Source: Roseivivax isoporae LMG 25204 (GTDB lineage: Bacteria > Pseudomonadota > Alphaproteobacteria > Rhodobacterales > Rhodobacteraceae). From it: a DNA stretch of 64,000 nucleotides. The stretch is from contig NZ_JAME01000005.1 in assembly GCF_000521865.1 (NCBI RefSeq), positions 62,001 through 126,000 of the forward strand. The letters run 5' to 3'. Numbering within the stretch: the first letter of the stretch is position 1; every line of letters begins with the position of its first letter. The notes under the pieces are model-generated. The model was not told the origin of the DNA and did not search any database. It saw only the letters and a list, made by a program, of their open reading frames with translations. Both the position numbers and the translations under genes were made by a program. This document shows, in pieces, positions 18,348 through 27,813 of this stretch.

Positions 18348-20369
18348 TCAGGCCGCGAGGCCGCGCCCGCGCAACAGCGCCTCGATGCCCGGCATCCGCC
18401 CGCGGAACGCGGTGTAGAGGTCCTCCGCCTCGGCCGAGCCGCCGCGCGACAGCACATTGTCGGAGAGCCGCCGCGCCACCTCGGGATCGAAGGCGTTGCC
18501 CGCCTCCTCGAACGCGGCGAAGGCGTCGGCATCCATGACCTCGGACCACATGTAGCTGTAATAGCCCGAGGAATAGCCGTCGCCGGCGAAGACATGGGCG
18601 AAATGCGGCGTGGCGTGGCGCATGGCGATCGCCTCGGGCATGCCGATCGAGGCCAGCACCTCGGCCTGCCGCGCCATCGGATCGGCGGGCGGCGGGCCGT
18701 CGTGGAACTCGAGGTCGACCAGCGCCGAGGCCACGTATTCCACCGTCTGGAATCCCTGGTCGAAGGTCGCGGCCGCGAGCACCCGCTCCAGCATCGCGGG
18801 CGGCATGGGCTCGCCGGTCTGCACGTGCGTCGCATGCCGCCGCAGCACCTCCGGCACCTCGAGCCAGTGCTCGAAGAGCTGGGACGGCAGCTCGACGAAG
18901 TCGCGGGCGACGCTGGTGCCCGCCACCGACGCGAAGTCCACGTCGGACAGGAGGTTGTGCAGCGCGTGCCCGAACTCGTGGAAGAGCGTGCGCGCGTCGT
19001 CGTAGGACAGGAGCGCCGCCTGCCCCGCCGGCGGTTTCGAGAAGTTGCAGACGTTCACGGTCACGGGCGAGCGCGCCTCGGGTCGCCGCGCCTGGCTGCG
19101 GAGCGCCGAGCACCACGCGCCCGACCGCTTCGACGCCCGGGCAAAGTAGTCGCCGATGAAGACGCCCACATGCGCGCCGTCTCGCATCACCTCCCACGCG
19201 CGGCAATCGGGGTGGTAGAGCGCCACGTCGAGCGGCGCGAAGTCGAGCCCGAACAGCCGGTGCGCGCAATCCATCGCCGCCTCGATCATGCGGTCGAGCT
19301 GCAGGTACGGCTTCAGCGCCGTCTCGTCGAGATCCTGCTCCTCGCGCCGACGCGCCTCGGAATAGTAGTGCCAGTCCCACGGCATGAGCGGGCCGTTCAC
19401 CCCGTCCGCCTGCATCCGCGCCTCGAGCGCCGCGGCATCCTCAAGCGCGCGGGCGCGCGCCGGTGTCCAGACGTCCATCAGGAGGTCGCGCACCCGGTCC
19501 GGGCTGCCCGCCATCTCGGTCTCGAGCTTGTAGGCGGCGAAATTCGCGTATCCGAGGAGCTGCGCGCGCTCCGCGCGGAGTTCCAGCACCTCGCCCGCGA
19601 TGGCACGGTTGTCGGTCTCGCCGCCATTCGCCCCACGCGCGGTCCAGGCCCGCCACGCCCGCTCCCGCAGGTCCCGGCGCGGCGAGAACTGCAGGAACGG
19701 CACGATCAGCGACCGCGACAGCGTCACCACGGGACCGCCGGCACCGCGCTCCTCGCCCGCCGCGCGGGCCGCATCGGCGAGGAAATCGGGCAGCCCCTCG
19801 AGATCGGCCTCTGCGAGGTCCATCTGCCAGCCGGCCTCGTCGGCGAGCAGGTTCTGGGTGAACTGCGTGCCGAGGACCGACAGGCGCGACTTGATCGCGC
19901 GCATGCGTTCAGCCTCCGCCCCCTCGAGCGCCGCGCCTGCCCGGACGAACGACCGGTGCGTCAGCATCAGGACGCGCGCCTCCTCTTTCGACAGGTCGAG
20001 GTCGGCGCGGGCCTCCCACAGCGTCCGGATGCGGTCGAAGAGCGCGCGGTTCGCGAAGATCGCCGAGGAATGGTCGGCGAGCTTGGGCGAGAACTCTCGC
20101 TGCAGCGCCTGCCGGCGGTCGTTGGTGTGCGCCCCGGCAAGCGAGAAGAACACCGACAGGACGCGGTCGAGCGCCCGGCCCGCGCCCTCGAGCGCGACGA
20201 TGGTGTTCTCGAAATCGGCGGGCGCTGGGTTCCGCGCGATCGCCTCGATCTCGGCCAGGTGCTCGGCGCGCGCGGCCTCGAAGGCGGGCGCGAAATGCGC
20301 GTCGTCGATGGCGTCGAAGGGCGGCAGGCCGAACGGCGTGTCCCACGGCGCCAGAAGCGGATTGGTCAT
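18348..20369 (-). CDS. M3 family oligopeptidase (OpdA/Dcp type)
   Basis: 673-residue cytosolic zinc metallopeptidase of the thimet oligopeptidase family, which degrades peptides. The zinc motif HEFGH lies in the DDARTLFHEFGHALH stretch near residue 465, with the downstream Glu in a typical helix. The N-terminus MTNPLLAPWDTPFGLPPFDAI matches family members. Two starts compete: ATG 20369 has a GGAG site, and ATG 20384 overlaps the upstream stop (TGATG) but adds only five residues. I chose 20369. Confidence 0.92.
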   Translation of the reverse strand: MTNPLLAPWDTPFGLPPFDAIDDAHFAPAFEAARAEHLAEIEAIARNPAPADFENTIVALEGAGRALDRVLSVFFSLAGAHTNDRRQALQREFSPKLADHSSAIFANRALFDRIRTLWEARADLDLSKEEARVLMLTHRSFVRAGAALEGAEAERMRAIKSRLSVLGTQFTQNLLADEAGWQMDLAEADLEGLPDFLADAARAAGEERGAGGPVVTLSRSLIVPFLQFSPRRDLRERAWRAWTARGANGGETDNRAIAGEVLELRAERAQLLGYANFAAYKLETEMAGSPDRVRDLLMDVWTPARARALEDAAALEARMQADGVNGPLMPWDWHYYSEARRREEQDLDETALKPYLQLDRMIEAAMDCAHRLFGLDFAPLDVALYHPDCRAWEVMRDGAHVGVFIGDYFARASKRSGAWCSALRSQARRPEARSPVTVNVCNFSKPPAGQAALLSYDDARTLFHEFGHALHNLLSDVDFASVAGTSVARDFVELPSQLFEHWLEVPEVLRRHATHVQTGEPMPPAMLERVLAAATFDQGFQTVEYVASALVDLEFHDGPPPADPMARQAEVLASIGMPEAIAMRHATPHFAHVFAGDGYSSGYYSYMWSEVMDADAFAAFEEAGNAFDPEVARRLSDNVLSRGGSAEAEDLYTAFRGRMPGIEALLRGRGLAA

Positions 20370-20383
20370 CTCTCGCGTCTCCA

Positions 20384-21475
20384 TCACTGGTCCGACCGCG
20401 GCGCGGGCGCGTGCCCGCCGCAGACCGGACAACCTTCCCTGCGGGCGAGCGCGATGGTCCGCGTCTCGCCCCAGAGCGCGTCGTAGATCATCATCTGCCC
20501 GCGCAGCGCCTGTCCCGCGCCGGTCAGGACCTTGACCGCCTCGACCGCCATCATCGACCCCACGACGCCGGGCAGCGGCCCGAGGACCCCCGCCTCGGCA
20601 CAGGACGGCGCGAGGCCCGCGGCGGGCGCCTCCGGGAAGATGCAGGCATAGCAGGGCGCACCCCGCGCGGGATCGAACACCGACAGCTGCCCCTCCCACT
20701 GGCTGAGCGCGCCCGACACGAGCGGCTTTCCGGTCGCCACCGCGGCGGCGTTCGCGGCGTAGCGCGTGGCGAAGTTGTCCGAACCGTCGAGGATCACGTC
20801 GAAATCGGCGAAGAGATCGGCCGCGATGTCGTCGGTCAGGCGCCGGTTGTAGGGCCGCACGGTGACGAAGGGGTTCTGCGCGCGCATCGCCGCCTCGGCC
20901 GAGAACACCTTGGGCATGCCGATATCGGCGTCGCGGTGGATCACCTGCCGCTGCAGGTTCGCGTTGTCCACCACGTCGTCGTCGATCACGCCGATCGTGC
21001 CCGTGCCGCAGGCCGCGAGGTATTGCAGCGCCGGCGCGCCGAGCCCGCCCGCACCGATCACCAGCACGCGGCCCTCGCGCAGGGCCTTCTGCCCCGGTCC
21101 GCCGATCTCGCGCAGGACGATGTGGCGGGCATAGCGTTCGAGCTCGGTGTCGCTCAGGGATCCGGGGGCCGCGGTCGGCGCCGCGTCGGCCCGTTCCCGG
21201 GCCACGGCCGCCTCGTTCCGCTCCGCGCGGCGCCGCACGCGTCCGAGGGCCGCCCGGTAGGCCAGCACCAGTGCCACGAGACCCGCCAGCACCAGCCAGA
21301 GCGCGGCGCTGCCGCCCGTGGCCTCGCGCAGCGGGTGGCCCGCGGGCAGCACCACCTGCAGCATGAGCACGGCCACGAAGAGAAGCCCCAGCATGTAGGC
21401 GCGCGCGGCCCGCGGGGCCCCCATCAGGTGGCCGAGCCCCCAGAGCGTCGCCGCGATGAGCAGCACGAGGATCAT
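20384..21475 (-). CDS. moeB: MoeB/HesA/ThiF family adenylyltransferase with N-terminal membrane helices
   Basis: 363 residues. About 100 N-terminal residues hold two to three hydrophobic segments (near 1-15, 26-45 and 57-75) and a charged linker. They are followed by a complete E1-like domain: LSDTELERYARHIVLREIGG, the ATP-site VIGAGGLGAPALQYLAACG near 140, and DGSDNFATRY near 226. Both zinc CxxC pairs (CYAC and CPVC) are present. MoeB adenylates the C-terminus of MoaD for molybdopterin synthesis. The membrane anchor is not part of classical MoeB, so the sulfur-carrier partner is uncertain. It lies between dut and the M3 peptidase. Confidence 0.88.
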   Translation of the reverse strand: MILVLLIAATLWGLGHLMGAPRAARAYMLGLLFVAVLMLQVVLPAGHPLREATGGSAALWLVLAGLVALVLAYRAALGRVRRRAERNEAAVARERADAAPTAAPGSLSDTELERYARHIVLREIGGPGQKALREGRVLVIGAGGLGAPALQYLAACGTGTIGVIDDDVVDNANLQRQVIHRDADIGMPKVFSAEAAMRAQNPFVTVRPYNRRLTDDIAADLFADFDVILDGSDNFATRYAANAAAVATGKPLVSGALSQWEGQLSVFDPARGAPCYACIFPEAPAAGLAPSCAEAGVLGPLPGVVGSMMAVEAVKVLTGAGQALRGQMMIYDALWGETRTIALARREGCPVCGGHAPAPRSDQ

Positions 21476-21493
21476 GCGCGCTCCCCTTTCCTG

Positions 21494-21955
21494 TCAGGAC
21501 CGGCCGGTGGACCCGAAGCCGCCCGCGCCGCGCGCGGTGTCGTCGAGCGTGGCAACCTCGGCGAAGGCCGCGCGCACCACCGGCGCCACCACGAGCTGCG
21601 CGATCCGGTCGCCGTGGTCGATGCGGAACGCCGCGTCGCCCGAGTTCATGACGATCACGCCGAGCGGACCGCGGTAGTCGCTGTCGATCGTCGCAGGCGC
21701 GTTGGGCAGCATGATCCCGTGCCGCAGCGCGAGCCCCGACCGCGCGCGCAGCTGCACCTCGTAGCCGTCGGGGATGGCGAGCCTGAGGCCGGTCGGCACC
21801 AGTGCCCGCGCGCCGGGGGAGAGGTCGATGCCGCCCCGGTCGGCGAAGTTCGCGCGCAGGTCCGCGCCCGCGGCGCCCGCGCTCGCATAGGCGGGCAGGC
21901 CCAACGCGCGGTCCGCGTCCTCCTCCCACGCGAAGGCGACAGTCACGGGGGTCAT
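21494..21955 (-). CDS. dut: dUTP diphosphatase
   Basis: 153-residue trimeric dUTPase, which hydrolyses dUTP to dUMP and pyrophosphate. Family motifs are in order: AGADLRANF near 29, ARSGLAL near 69, [15 protein letters not shown] near 88, HGDRIAQLV near 113, and the C-terminal [11 protein letters not shown] that closes over the active site. The start ATG overlaps the coaBC stop (ATGA). The coaBC-dut linkage is widespread. Confidence 0.97.
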   Translation of the reverse strand: MTPVTVAFAWEEDADRALGLPAYASAGAAGADLRANFADRGGIDLSPGARALVPTGLRLAIPDGYEVQLRARSGLALRHGIMLPNAPATIDSDYRGPLGVIVMNSGDAAFRIDHGDRIAQLVVAPVVRAAFAEVATLDDTARGAGGFGSTGRS

Positions 21956-23151
21956 TCCGCCTCCAGCGCGTCGGCGAGGCGGTGCGCGAGGCGCGCGGCC
22001 ACGGCGTCCTTGCCGGCGCGGTCCCAGGTCTCGGATCCCTCTGCGGTGATCAGCGTCACGGCGTTCTCGGTCCCGCCCATGATGCCGGTCGCGGGCGACA
22101 CGTCGTTGGCGAGGATCCAGTCGCAGCCCTTGCGCGCGCGCTTGGCCGTCGCGTTGGCGATGACGTCGTCGGTCTCGGCGGCAAAGCCGACGACGAGGCG
22201 CGGGCGCCCCGAGTCGAGCTGCGCGATCTCGGCCAGGATGTCCGGGTTTTCCTCGAAGGCCAGCGCCGGCAGGGTGCCCGCTGTCTTCTTGAGCTTCGAC
22301 GCGCTCTCGTGCGTCACGCGCCAGTCGGCGACCGCCGCGGCAAAGATCGCCGCGTCCGCCGGCAGCGCCGCGAGGACGGCGGCACGCATCTCGCGCGCGG
22401 TCTCGACCCGGTGCACCTGCACACCCAAGGGCGGCGGCACGGCGGCGGGCCCGGTCACGAACACCACCTCGGCGCCAAGATCGGCGAGGGCGCGGCCGAT
22501 GGCGTTGCCCTGCGCGCCCGAGGACCGGTTGGCGATGTAGCGCACGGGGTCGATCGGCTCGTGCGTCGGGCCCGAGGTCATCACGATCCGCCGCCCCGAC
22601 AGCCTGCCGCCGCCAAGCGCGCCCTCGATCGCCGCGACGATCTCGGCCGGCTCGGCCATGCGGCCCGGCCCGAACTCGCCGCACGCCATGTCGCCGTCGT
22701 TGGGCCCCACGACCCGCACGCCGTCCGCCCGGAGCGTGTCAGCGTTGCGCCGCGTCGCGGGATGCGTCCACATCCGCACGTTCATCGCGGGCGCGACCAG
22801 CACCGGCGTGTCGGTCGCCATGAGCAGCGTCGAGGCGAGGTCGTCCGCATGGCCCTGCGCCATCTTCGCCATCAGGTCCGCCGTCGCGGGCGCGACCACG
22901 ACGAGGTCGGCAACCCGCGACAGCTGGATGTGGCCCATCCGGGCCTCCTTGGTGAGGTCGAAGAGATCGGCATGCACCTCCTCGCCCGCCAGCGCCGCCA
23001 CCGACAGGGGCGTCACGAATTCCGCCGCCGCGCGCGTCATGACCGGGGTCACCGCGACGCCGCGCTCGCGCAGCCGCCGGATCAGCTCCAGCGCCTTGTA
23101 GGCGGCGATGCCGCCGCCGATGATCAGAAGGATGCGCTTGCCCGCCAGCAT
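21952..23151 (-). CDS. coaBC: Bifunctional phosphopantothenoylcysteine decarboxylase / phosphopantothenate-cysteine ligase
   Basis: 399 residues. It makes 4'-phosphopantetheine for coenzyme A in two steps. The N-terminal flavoprotein (CoaC, about 1-180) has [30 protein letters not shown] and the PAMNVRMW motif. The C-terminal ligase (CoaB, about 185-399) has [21 protein letters not shown] and the lysine-rich KLKK strap. It is first gene of the run coaBC-dut-moeB-M3 peptidase. Confidence 0.97.
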   Translation of the reverse strand: MLAGKRILLIIGGGIAAYKALELIRRLRERGVAVTPVMTRAAAEFVTPLSVAALAGEEVHADLFDLTKEARMGHIQLSRVADLVVVAPATADLMAKMAQGHADDLASTLLMATDTPVLVAPAMNVRMWTHPATRRNADTLRADGVRVVGPNDGDMACGEFGPGRMAEPAEIVAAIEGALGGGRLSGRRIVMTSGPTHEPIDPVRYIANRSSGAQGNAIGRALADLGAEVVFVTGPAAVPPPLGVQVHRVETAREMRAAVLAALPADAAIFAAAVADWRVTHESASKLKKTAGTLPALAFEENPDILAEIAQLDSGRPRLVVGFAAETDDVIANATAKRARKGCDWILANDVSPATGIMGGTENAVTLITAEGSETWDRAGKDAVAARLAHRLADALEAE

Positions 23152-23243
23152 GACCTGCCGTCCGTACCTCGGCCGCGCACCTGCGCCGCGGCCCTGTCGG
23201 ACCAGAGCCTAGGCCGCGCGCCGGGGGAGGACAAGCAGCCCCC

Positions 23244-24059
23244 TCAGCGGGTGGCGAAGCTGTCGCAGGGGTCGCCGCGGTCCACGTCCGGGCCGATCTC
23301 GACCGCGTCGAACCCGCCCTTGGGCGCGCCGTGCGAGGCCTCGCCCTGCCCGAGCGTCGCCACGGGAACGTCGGGTGCGACGCGCGCGAGGAACGCGGGC
23401 GCGCCCCAGTCGCGGCGCGCGTGGCCGTTGCCGGTGATGACGACGACCGGACCGCCGGTCTCGTCCAGCGCCGCAAGCGCGGCGCGCGCGAGGAAGGCGT
23501 CGCGCAAGCGCTGGACCTCCACCATGCCGGGCAGCATCTCGACCGGCAGGACGTCGCAATGGGCGGCGGCCTGCAGCGCCTCGCGCGCCTCCTGCTGGTC
23601 GGCGGGCAGGGGCACGGTCAGGCCGTAGCGGTCCGCCTCCGCGCCGAACACGTCGGCGGCCGCACCTTCCATCACCTGCCGCGCCTCGGCACGGGGCAGC
23701 GCCGCGCCGTAGACCGCGGCGCCGGGAGCCGCGGCAAAGATGGGATGGTACATCGCGAAGTCCGGCCAGCCGCTGTCGGCCCAGCCGAGCGCCGCCTCGA
23801 GCGCGGCGCGGTCCGCGACGAGGGCCGGCGTGACCGCGCCCGCCTGCGCCTCGGTCAGCATCTCGAAGACGAGTGCCGCGGGCGCAAGGTCCGCCACCAG
23901 TTCCGCCTGCCGGGCATGGTGCGCGGGATTGTCGTGCTGTTCGCCCAGGAACACGATCCGGGCGTCTTCGAGCATGCGCAGGGTCTCGGCCGGATGCAGT
24001 TCGCCCCCGTCGGCGAAAGCCGCGGGGGCGCAGAGCAGAACGGCGGCGAGCGCTCTCAG
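23244..24059 (-). CDS. ChaN family heme/iron-related protein, probable CTG start
   Basis: About 271 residues with a secretory leader (LRALAAVLLCAPAAFA). The ChaN-like pattern is RIVFLGEQHDNPAHHARQ near 34 and VVVITGNGHARRDWG near 215, similar in fold to TraB/EreA proteins. Campylobacter ChaN binds heme. No ATG, GTG or TTG precedes the signal peptide in frame. The only start that keeps it is CTG at 24059, which overlaps the rpoH stop (CTGA), implying coupled translation. Without it the leader would be lost. The exact start is therefore uncertain. Confidence 0.78.
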   Translation of the reverse strand: MRALAAVLLCAPAAFADGGELHPAETLRMLEDARIVFLGEQHDNPAHHARQAELVADLAPAALVFEMLTEAQAGAVTPALVADRAALEAALGWADSGWPDFAMYHPIFAAAPGAAVYGAALPRAEARQVMEGAAADVFGAEADRYGLTVPLPADQQEAREALQAAAHCDVLPVEMLPGMVEVQRLRDAFLARAALAALDETGGPVVVITGNGHARRDWGAPAFLARVAPDVPVATLGQGEASHGAPKGGFDAVEIGPDVDRGDPCDSFATR

Positions 24060-24934
24060 GACAGGAATGCGTGCACCTCGCGCGACTGCGATTCGAGCGA
24101 CTTGCGCATCTTGGTGAAGGCCGCCGCCTCGAGCTGGCGCACGCGCTCCTTCGACAGCCCGAGCTCGTTGCCGAGGCTCTCGAGGGTGCGGGCGTCGTCG
24201 CGCAGCTTGCGCTCGCGCACGATGAACCTCTCGCGGTCGTTGAGCGCCGCCATGGCCGCCAGCAGCCATTCCCGCAATTGCGCGGTGTCGTGGCTGTTCT
24301 CGACCAGTTCGGAGGCCTGCGCGCCCTCGTCCTCGAGGGCGTCGATCCACTCGCGGCCCTCGTCCTCGACCGACTGGGTCGCGTTCAGCGAATAGTCGGA
24401 CCCCGACAGCCGGCCCTCCATCATCTCGACGTCGTGCAGCGGCACGCCGATCTCGGTCGAGATGAGCTGGCGCAGCTGGTGACGGTCGAGCGACTGGCCC
24501 GATGCCGCGGCTTCGCGTTCCAGCCGCGCCTGGACGCGGCGCATGTTGAAGAAGAGCGATTTCTGCGAGGACGTGGACCCGGTCCGCACCATCGACCAGT
24601 TGCGCATCACGTAGTCCTGGATCGACGCCTTGATCCACCAGACCGCATAGGTCGAGAAGCGGACCCCGCGGTCGGGATCGAACTTGTCGGCCGCCTTCAT
24701 GAGGCCGAGCCCGGCCTCCTGGATCAGGTCGTTCATGGGCGCGCCGTAACGCTTGAACTTGGACGCCATCGAGATGGCGAGCCGCATGTAGGCGGTGATC
24801 AGCCGGTGGAGCGCTGCCTCGTCGCGATCATCGCGCCAGGCATAGGCCAGTTTGAGTTCGGTTTCGGCATCCAGAAGCTCGGCCTTCATGGCCCGGCGGG
24901 ACAGGCTTTGGTCGTTGAAAGTCTCAAGTGCCAT
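24056..24934 (-). CDS. rpoH: RNA polymerase sigma factor RpoH (RpoHII-like)
   Basis: 292-residue sigma-32 family factor. Region 2 has DLIQEAGLGLMKAADKFDPDRGVRFSTYAVWWIKASIQDYVMR. The RpoH box QKSLFFNMRR follows near 131, and region 4 ends in LGLSKERVRQLEAAAFTKMR. The wording of region 2 resembles the second heat-shock sigma (RpoHII) of Rhodobacter, which serves the singlet-oxygen response, rather than RpoHI. The start is the ATG at 24934 with a GGGGAG ribosome site. An RpoE-like promoter precedes it. Confidence 0.93.
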   Translation of the reverse strand: MALETFNDQSLSRRAMKAELLDAETELKLAYAWRDDRDEAALHRLITAYMRLAISMASKFKRYGAPMNDLIQEAGLGLMKAADKFDPDRGVRFSTYAVWWIKASIQDYVMRNWSMVRTGSTSSQKSLFFNMRRVQARLEREAAASGQSLDRHQLRQLISTEIGVPLHDVEMMEGRLSGSDYSLNATQSVEDEGREWIDALEDEGAQASELVENSHDTAQLREWLLAAMAALNDRERFIVRERKLRDDARTLESLGNELGLSKERVRQLEAAAFTKMRKSLESQSREVHAFLS

Positions 24935-24984
24935 AATCGCTCCCCGTGTCAGGTACGCTGGTCTTCGTGTTTGGCCCTCGTACC

Positions 24985-25014
24985 TCTCTACGGTGCTTGA
25001 ACGCCTGTGGATCA
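24985..25014 (-). promoter_or_regulatory. RpoE-type promoter of rpoH
   Basis: On the minus strand TGATCC (25009-25014), an 18-base spacer, then TAGAGA (24985-24990). The TGATCC -35 and TAAGA-like -10 match the published RpoE (sigma-E/ChrR) promoters of Rhodobacter sphaeroides. It lies about 50 bases upstream of the rpoH start. Confidence 0.6.
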
Positions 25015-25161
25015 CCCGGGGTTGCATAAAAATTTCGGCCAGCCTCGACTTTTCGCCAGAAAAACATAAGGGCCCGCGATGGCCCGGCGCACCAATCGCG
25101 ATTTATTTCCGCACGGGAAAGCACTTAGGATCGTCGACGATCGCATGCCGGAAGGGGCGTC

Positions 25162-26028
25162 ATGGACAGGCTTTTTGTCGGGGATTTTACCTATTCGAGC
25201 TGGTCGCTGCGCGGCTGGCTGATTTTCGCCGCCTTCGGCCTGCCGGTCGAGCTGGTGCCGGTACGCATCTACGACGGCGACATCGCCGCGGGGCTCGCCC
25301 CGGTGGCGCCGGCCCGCCTCGTGCCCGCTCTCCTGACGGCGGAGGGCGAGCCGCTGGGCGAGACGCTGGCCATCGCCGAGACCATGGCCGAGCGGCACCC
25401 CGAGGCCGGGCACTGGCCCCGGGACCCGGCCGCGCGGATGCGGGCGCGCTGGCTCGTGTCCGAGATGCATGCGGGCTTCGGCGCCTTGCGGGGCGCCTGT
25501 CCCATGGACGTCTCGCGCGCCTACGCGGGGTTCGAGCCGCCCGAGGGGGTGCTGGCCGATCTCGCGCGGCTCGACCTGATCTGGTCCGCGGCGCGCGCGC
25601 GGTTCGGCGGGAACGGCCCTTGGCTCTGCGGCGCATACTCGCTGGCCGACGCGTTCTTCGCGCCCGTGGCCACGCGCATCGCCACCTACGGCCTGCCTGT
25701 GGGAGGGGAGGCCGCGGCCTACGTCGCCGCGCATCTTGCGCACGCGCCGTTCCGGCAATGGCGCGCCATGGCGATGGCGGAGACGCGCGCGGCCTCGCCC
25801 TACGACCGCGACCTGCCGCTGGTGGACTGGCCGGGACCCGCCCCGCTCCCGGCACACGCGCTGGCGGAGGGCACGCCCGAGAACGCCGCCTGCCCGTTCA
25901 CCGGGGCCGCGCCCGTGCATCTGGCCGAGATCGGGGGGCGCACCCTGGGCTTCGCCGACGCCGTCGCGCGCGACAAGGCGGTGGCCGATCCCGAGGCCTG
26001 GCCGGAGGTCGCGGCGCTCCTGCGCTGA
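25162..26028 (+). CDS. Glutathione S-transferase family protein
   Basis: 288 residues. The N-terminal thioredoxin-like domain (about 1-80) begins DFTYSSWSLRGWLIFAAFGL, with the family Ser/Tyr near residue 12-14 and the cis-Pro region APARLVPAL. It is followed by the ETLAIAETMAER glutathione-site strand. The helical C-terminal domain (about 90-200) includes GAYSLADAFFAPVATRI. The C-terminal 80 residues are an extension beyond normal GST length. Substrate unknown. It is divergent from rpoH and convergent with hisG. Confidence 0.85.
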   Translation: MDRLFVGDFTYSSWSLRGWLIFAAFGLPVELVPVRIYDGDIAAGLAPVAPARLVPALLTAEGEPLGETLAIAETMAERHPEAGHWPRDPAARMRARWLVSEMHAGFGALRGACPMDVSRAYAGFEPPEGVLADLARLDLIWSAARARFGGNGPWLCGAYSLADAFFAPVATRIATYGLPVGGEAAAYVAAHLAHAPFRQWRAMAMAETRAASPYDRDLPLVDWPGPAPLPAHALAEGTPENAACPFTGAAPVHLAEIGGRTLGFADAVARDKAVADPEAWPEVAALLR

Positions 26029-26038
26029 GCGCCGGGGA

Positions 26039-26731
26039 TCAGAGGCCGAGCCGCGCCACCAGTGCCGAGAGTGCCGCGCGCGTCGCCTCGTCCCGCGCCG
26101 CGCCGCGCGCGCGGTAGAGCGTCGCCTGGCTGCGCAGGACCGGCGGCTCGTCCAGCACCTTGAGGTGGTTCGCGCGCAGCGTCTCGCCCGTCGAGGTGAT
26201 GTCGGCGATGGCCTCGGCGGTCAGGTTCTTCACGGTGCCCTCGGTCGCGCCCTGGCTGTCCACGAGCTGGTAGTCGGCGACGCCGCCCATCCGCAGGTAG
26301 TCGCGCACCAGCCGGTGATACTTGGTCGCGATCCGGAGCCGGTGGCCGTGCCGCGCCCGGAACGCCGCCGCCGCCGCGTCGAGATCGTCGAGCGTGTCGA
26401 CATCGACCCAGGCCATGGGCACCGCCACGATCAGGTCCGCATGGCCGAAGCCCAGCTCTGCCAGCGGCTCGACCTTCTGGTCCCACTGGACGAGCTTTTC
26501 CTGCACGAGGTCCGTGCCGGTGACGCCGAGATGGATGCGCCCCGCCGCCAGCTCTCGCGGGATCTCGCCCGCCGACAGCAGGACGAGCGACACGCCCTCG
26601 ACGCCGTCGACCCGGCCGGCATATTCGCGGTCCGACCCGGTGCGTGATAGCGACACGCCCCGCGCGCCGAACCAGTCGAAGGTCTTTTCCATCAGCCGGC
26701 CCTTCGAGGGCACGCCCAGCTTCACGCTCAT
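26039..26731 (-). CDS. hisG: ATP phosphoribosyltransferase, short form
   Basis: 230 residues. Catalyses the first step of histidine synthesis. It has the short-form length, lacking the C-terminal regulatory domain, and so needs HisZ, which is encoded just upstream with an ATGA overlap. Motifs: KLGVPSKGRLME at the start and the PRPP-binding stretch AIADITSTGETLRANHL near 178. Confidence 0.97.
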   Translation of the reverse strand: MSVKLGVPSKGRLMEKTFDWFGARGVSLSRTGSDREYAGRVDGVEGVSLVLLSAGEIPRELAAGRIHLGVTGTDLVQEKLVQWDQKVEPLAELGFGHADLIVAVPMAWVDVDTLDDLDAAAAAFRARHGHRLRIATKYHRLVRDYLRMGGVADYQLVDSQGATEGTVKNLTAEAIADITSTGETLRANHLKVLDEPPVLRSQATLYRARGAARDEATRAALSALVARLGL

Positions 26732-27813
26732 GCCGCGCCCTCCCGCACCGCCAGGAGGACGTCGGGCCGGATAACGCCGCCCACTGCCGGGATGCTCGCC
26801 CCGTCGCCGAGACGCGCGGTCAGGGCGTCGTAGCGCCCGCCCGTGGCCACCGCCGGCAGGTCGGGCCGCGCCTCGGCGTAGAAGCCGAAGACGAAGCCGT
26901 CGTAATATTCCATGGACGTGCGCCCGTAGGAGGCCTCGAAATCGAGCGCCGCCACATCGATGCCGCGCGCCTCGAGCCGGTCGCAGCGCCGGGCGAAGCG
27001 GTCGACGGCCGCGTCCATGCCCGGCAGGTCCATCGAGATGTCACGCAGCCGCTCGAGCGCGAAAGGGCAGGTCTCGGACACCCTGAGCACCGCGTCGATC
27101 AGCGCGACCTGGCCTGCCGACAGCGGCGGTTCCGCAGCGTCCTCGCGCAGGGCGGCGATGCGCGCGCGGATCTCGTCCGCGTCGCGCAGGCCGATCAGGG
27201 GTCCCGCGGCGGCCATCGGGTCGGCGGCGGCGAGCAGCGCCGCACGTGTCGGCGGCACCGGCGTGCGCCCGGAAAAGCGGTCGATCAGCGCCTTGAACCG
27301 CCGCGGCCGCCAGATGTGCCGAAGGAGCGCCGCGCGCCGGCGTTCCGAGGTGTCGAGCGCCTGCACCGCCGCCGTCAGGATGCCGATGTCACCCGTGGCC
27401 GCGCGCAGCCCTTCGGGCGCGAGGACGTCCGAGAAGAGCGCGAAAACCTCGGCATCCGCCGCCTCGGGATCCGCGCGGTCGAACACCTCGTAACCCACCT
27501 GCAGGTATTCCGACGCCCGCTCCGGCCGGTCCTCCTGACGGCGAAAGACCTCGCCGTGATAGGTGTAGCGCGCGGGCTCGGCGCCGTTTTCCATGTGCAT
27601 CTGCACGACCGGGACGGTGAAGTCCGGCCGCAGCATCCGTTCGCCCAGCGCCGGGTCCTGCGTGACGTAGGCGCGCGCGCGGATGTCCTCGCCGTAGAGA
27701 TCGAGCAGCGTTCCCGCGGATTGCAGGATCGCGCAGTCGAGCGGCATGGCACCCGCCTCCTCGAACGCCGCGGCGTAGCGTGCGGCAAGCGCGCGCGCCT
27801 CGGCCCGGCTCAT
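26728..27813 (-). CDS. hisZ: ATP phosphoribosyltransferase regulatory subunit
   Basis: 361-residue paralogue of histidyl-tRNA synthetase that lacks aminoacylation function and activates short HisG. The class II synthetase core is visible in [15 protein letters not shown] and [12 protein letters not shown] near 70-95, and in [16 protein letters not shown] near 325. The start overlaps the hisS stop and the stop overlaps the hisG start, so hisS-hisZ-hisG form one operon. Confidence 0.95.
   Translation of the reverse strand: MSRAEARALAARYAAAFEEAGAMPLDCAILQSAGTLLDLYGEDIRARAYVTQDPALGERMLRPDFTVPVVQMHMENGAEPARYTYHGEVFRRQEDRPERASEYLQVGYEVFDRADPEAADAEVFALFSDVLAPEGLRAATGDIGILTAAVQALDTSERRRAALLRHIWRPRRFKALIDRFSGRTPVPPTRAALLAAADPMAAAGPLIGLRDADEIRARIAALREDAAEPPLSAGQVALIDAVLRVSETCPFALERLRDISMDLPGMDAAVDRFARRCDRLEARGIDVAALDFEASYGRTSMEYYDGFVFGFYAEARPDLPAVATGGRYDALTARLGDGASIPAVGGVIRPDVLLAVREGAA

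Noticed and set aside
18348-21929. Apparent 1193-residue fusion running from dut-region antisense into the M3 peptidase
   Set aside because: Only the last 673 residues are homologous. The rest is antisense-quality sequence overlapping moeB and dut in another frame, and a good start with GGAG exists at 20369.
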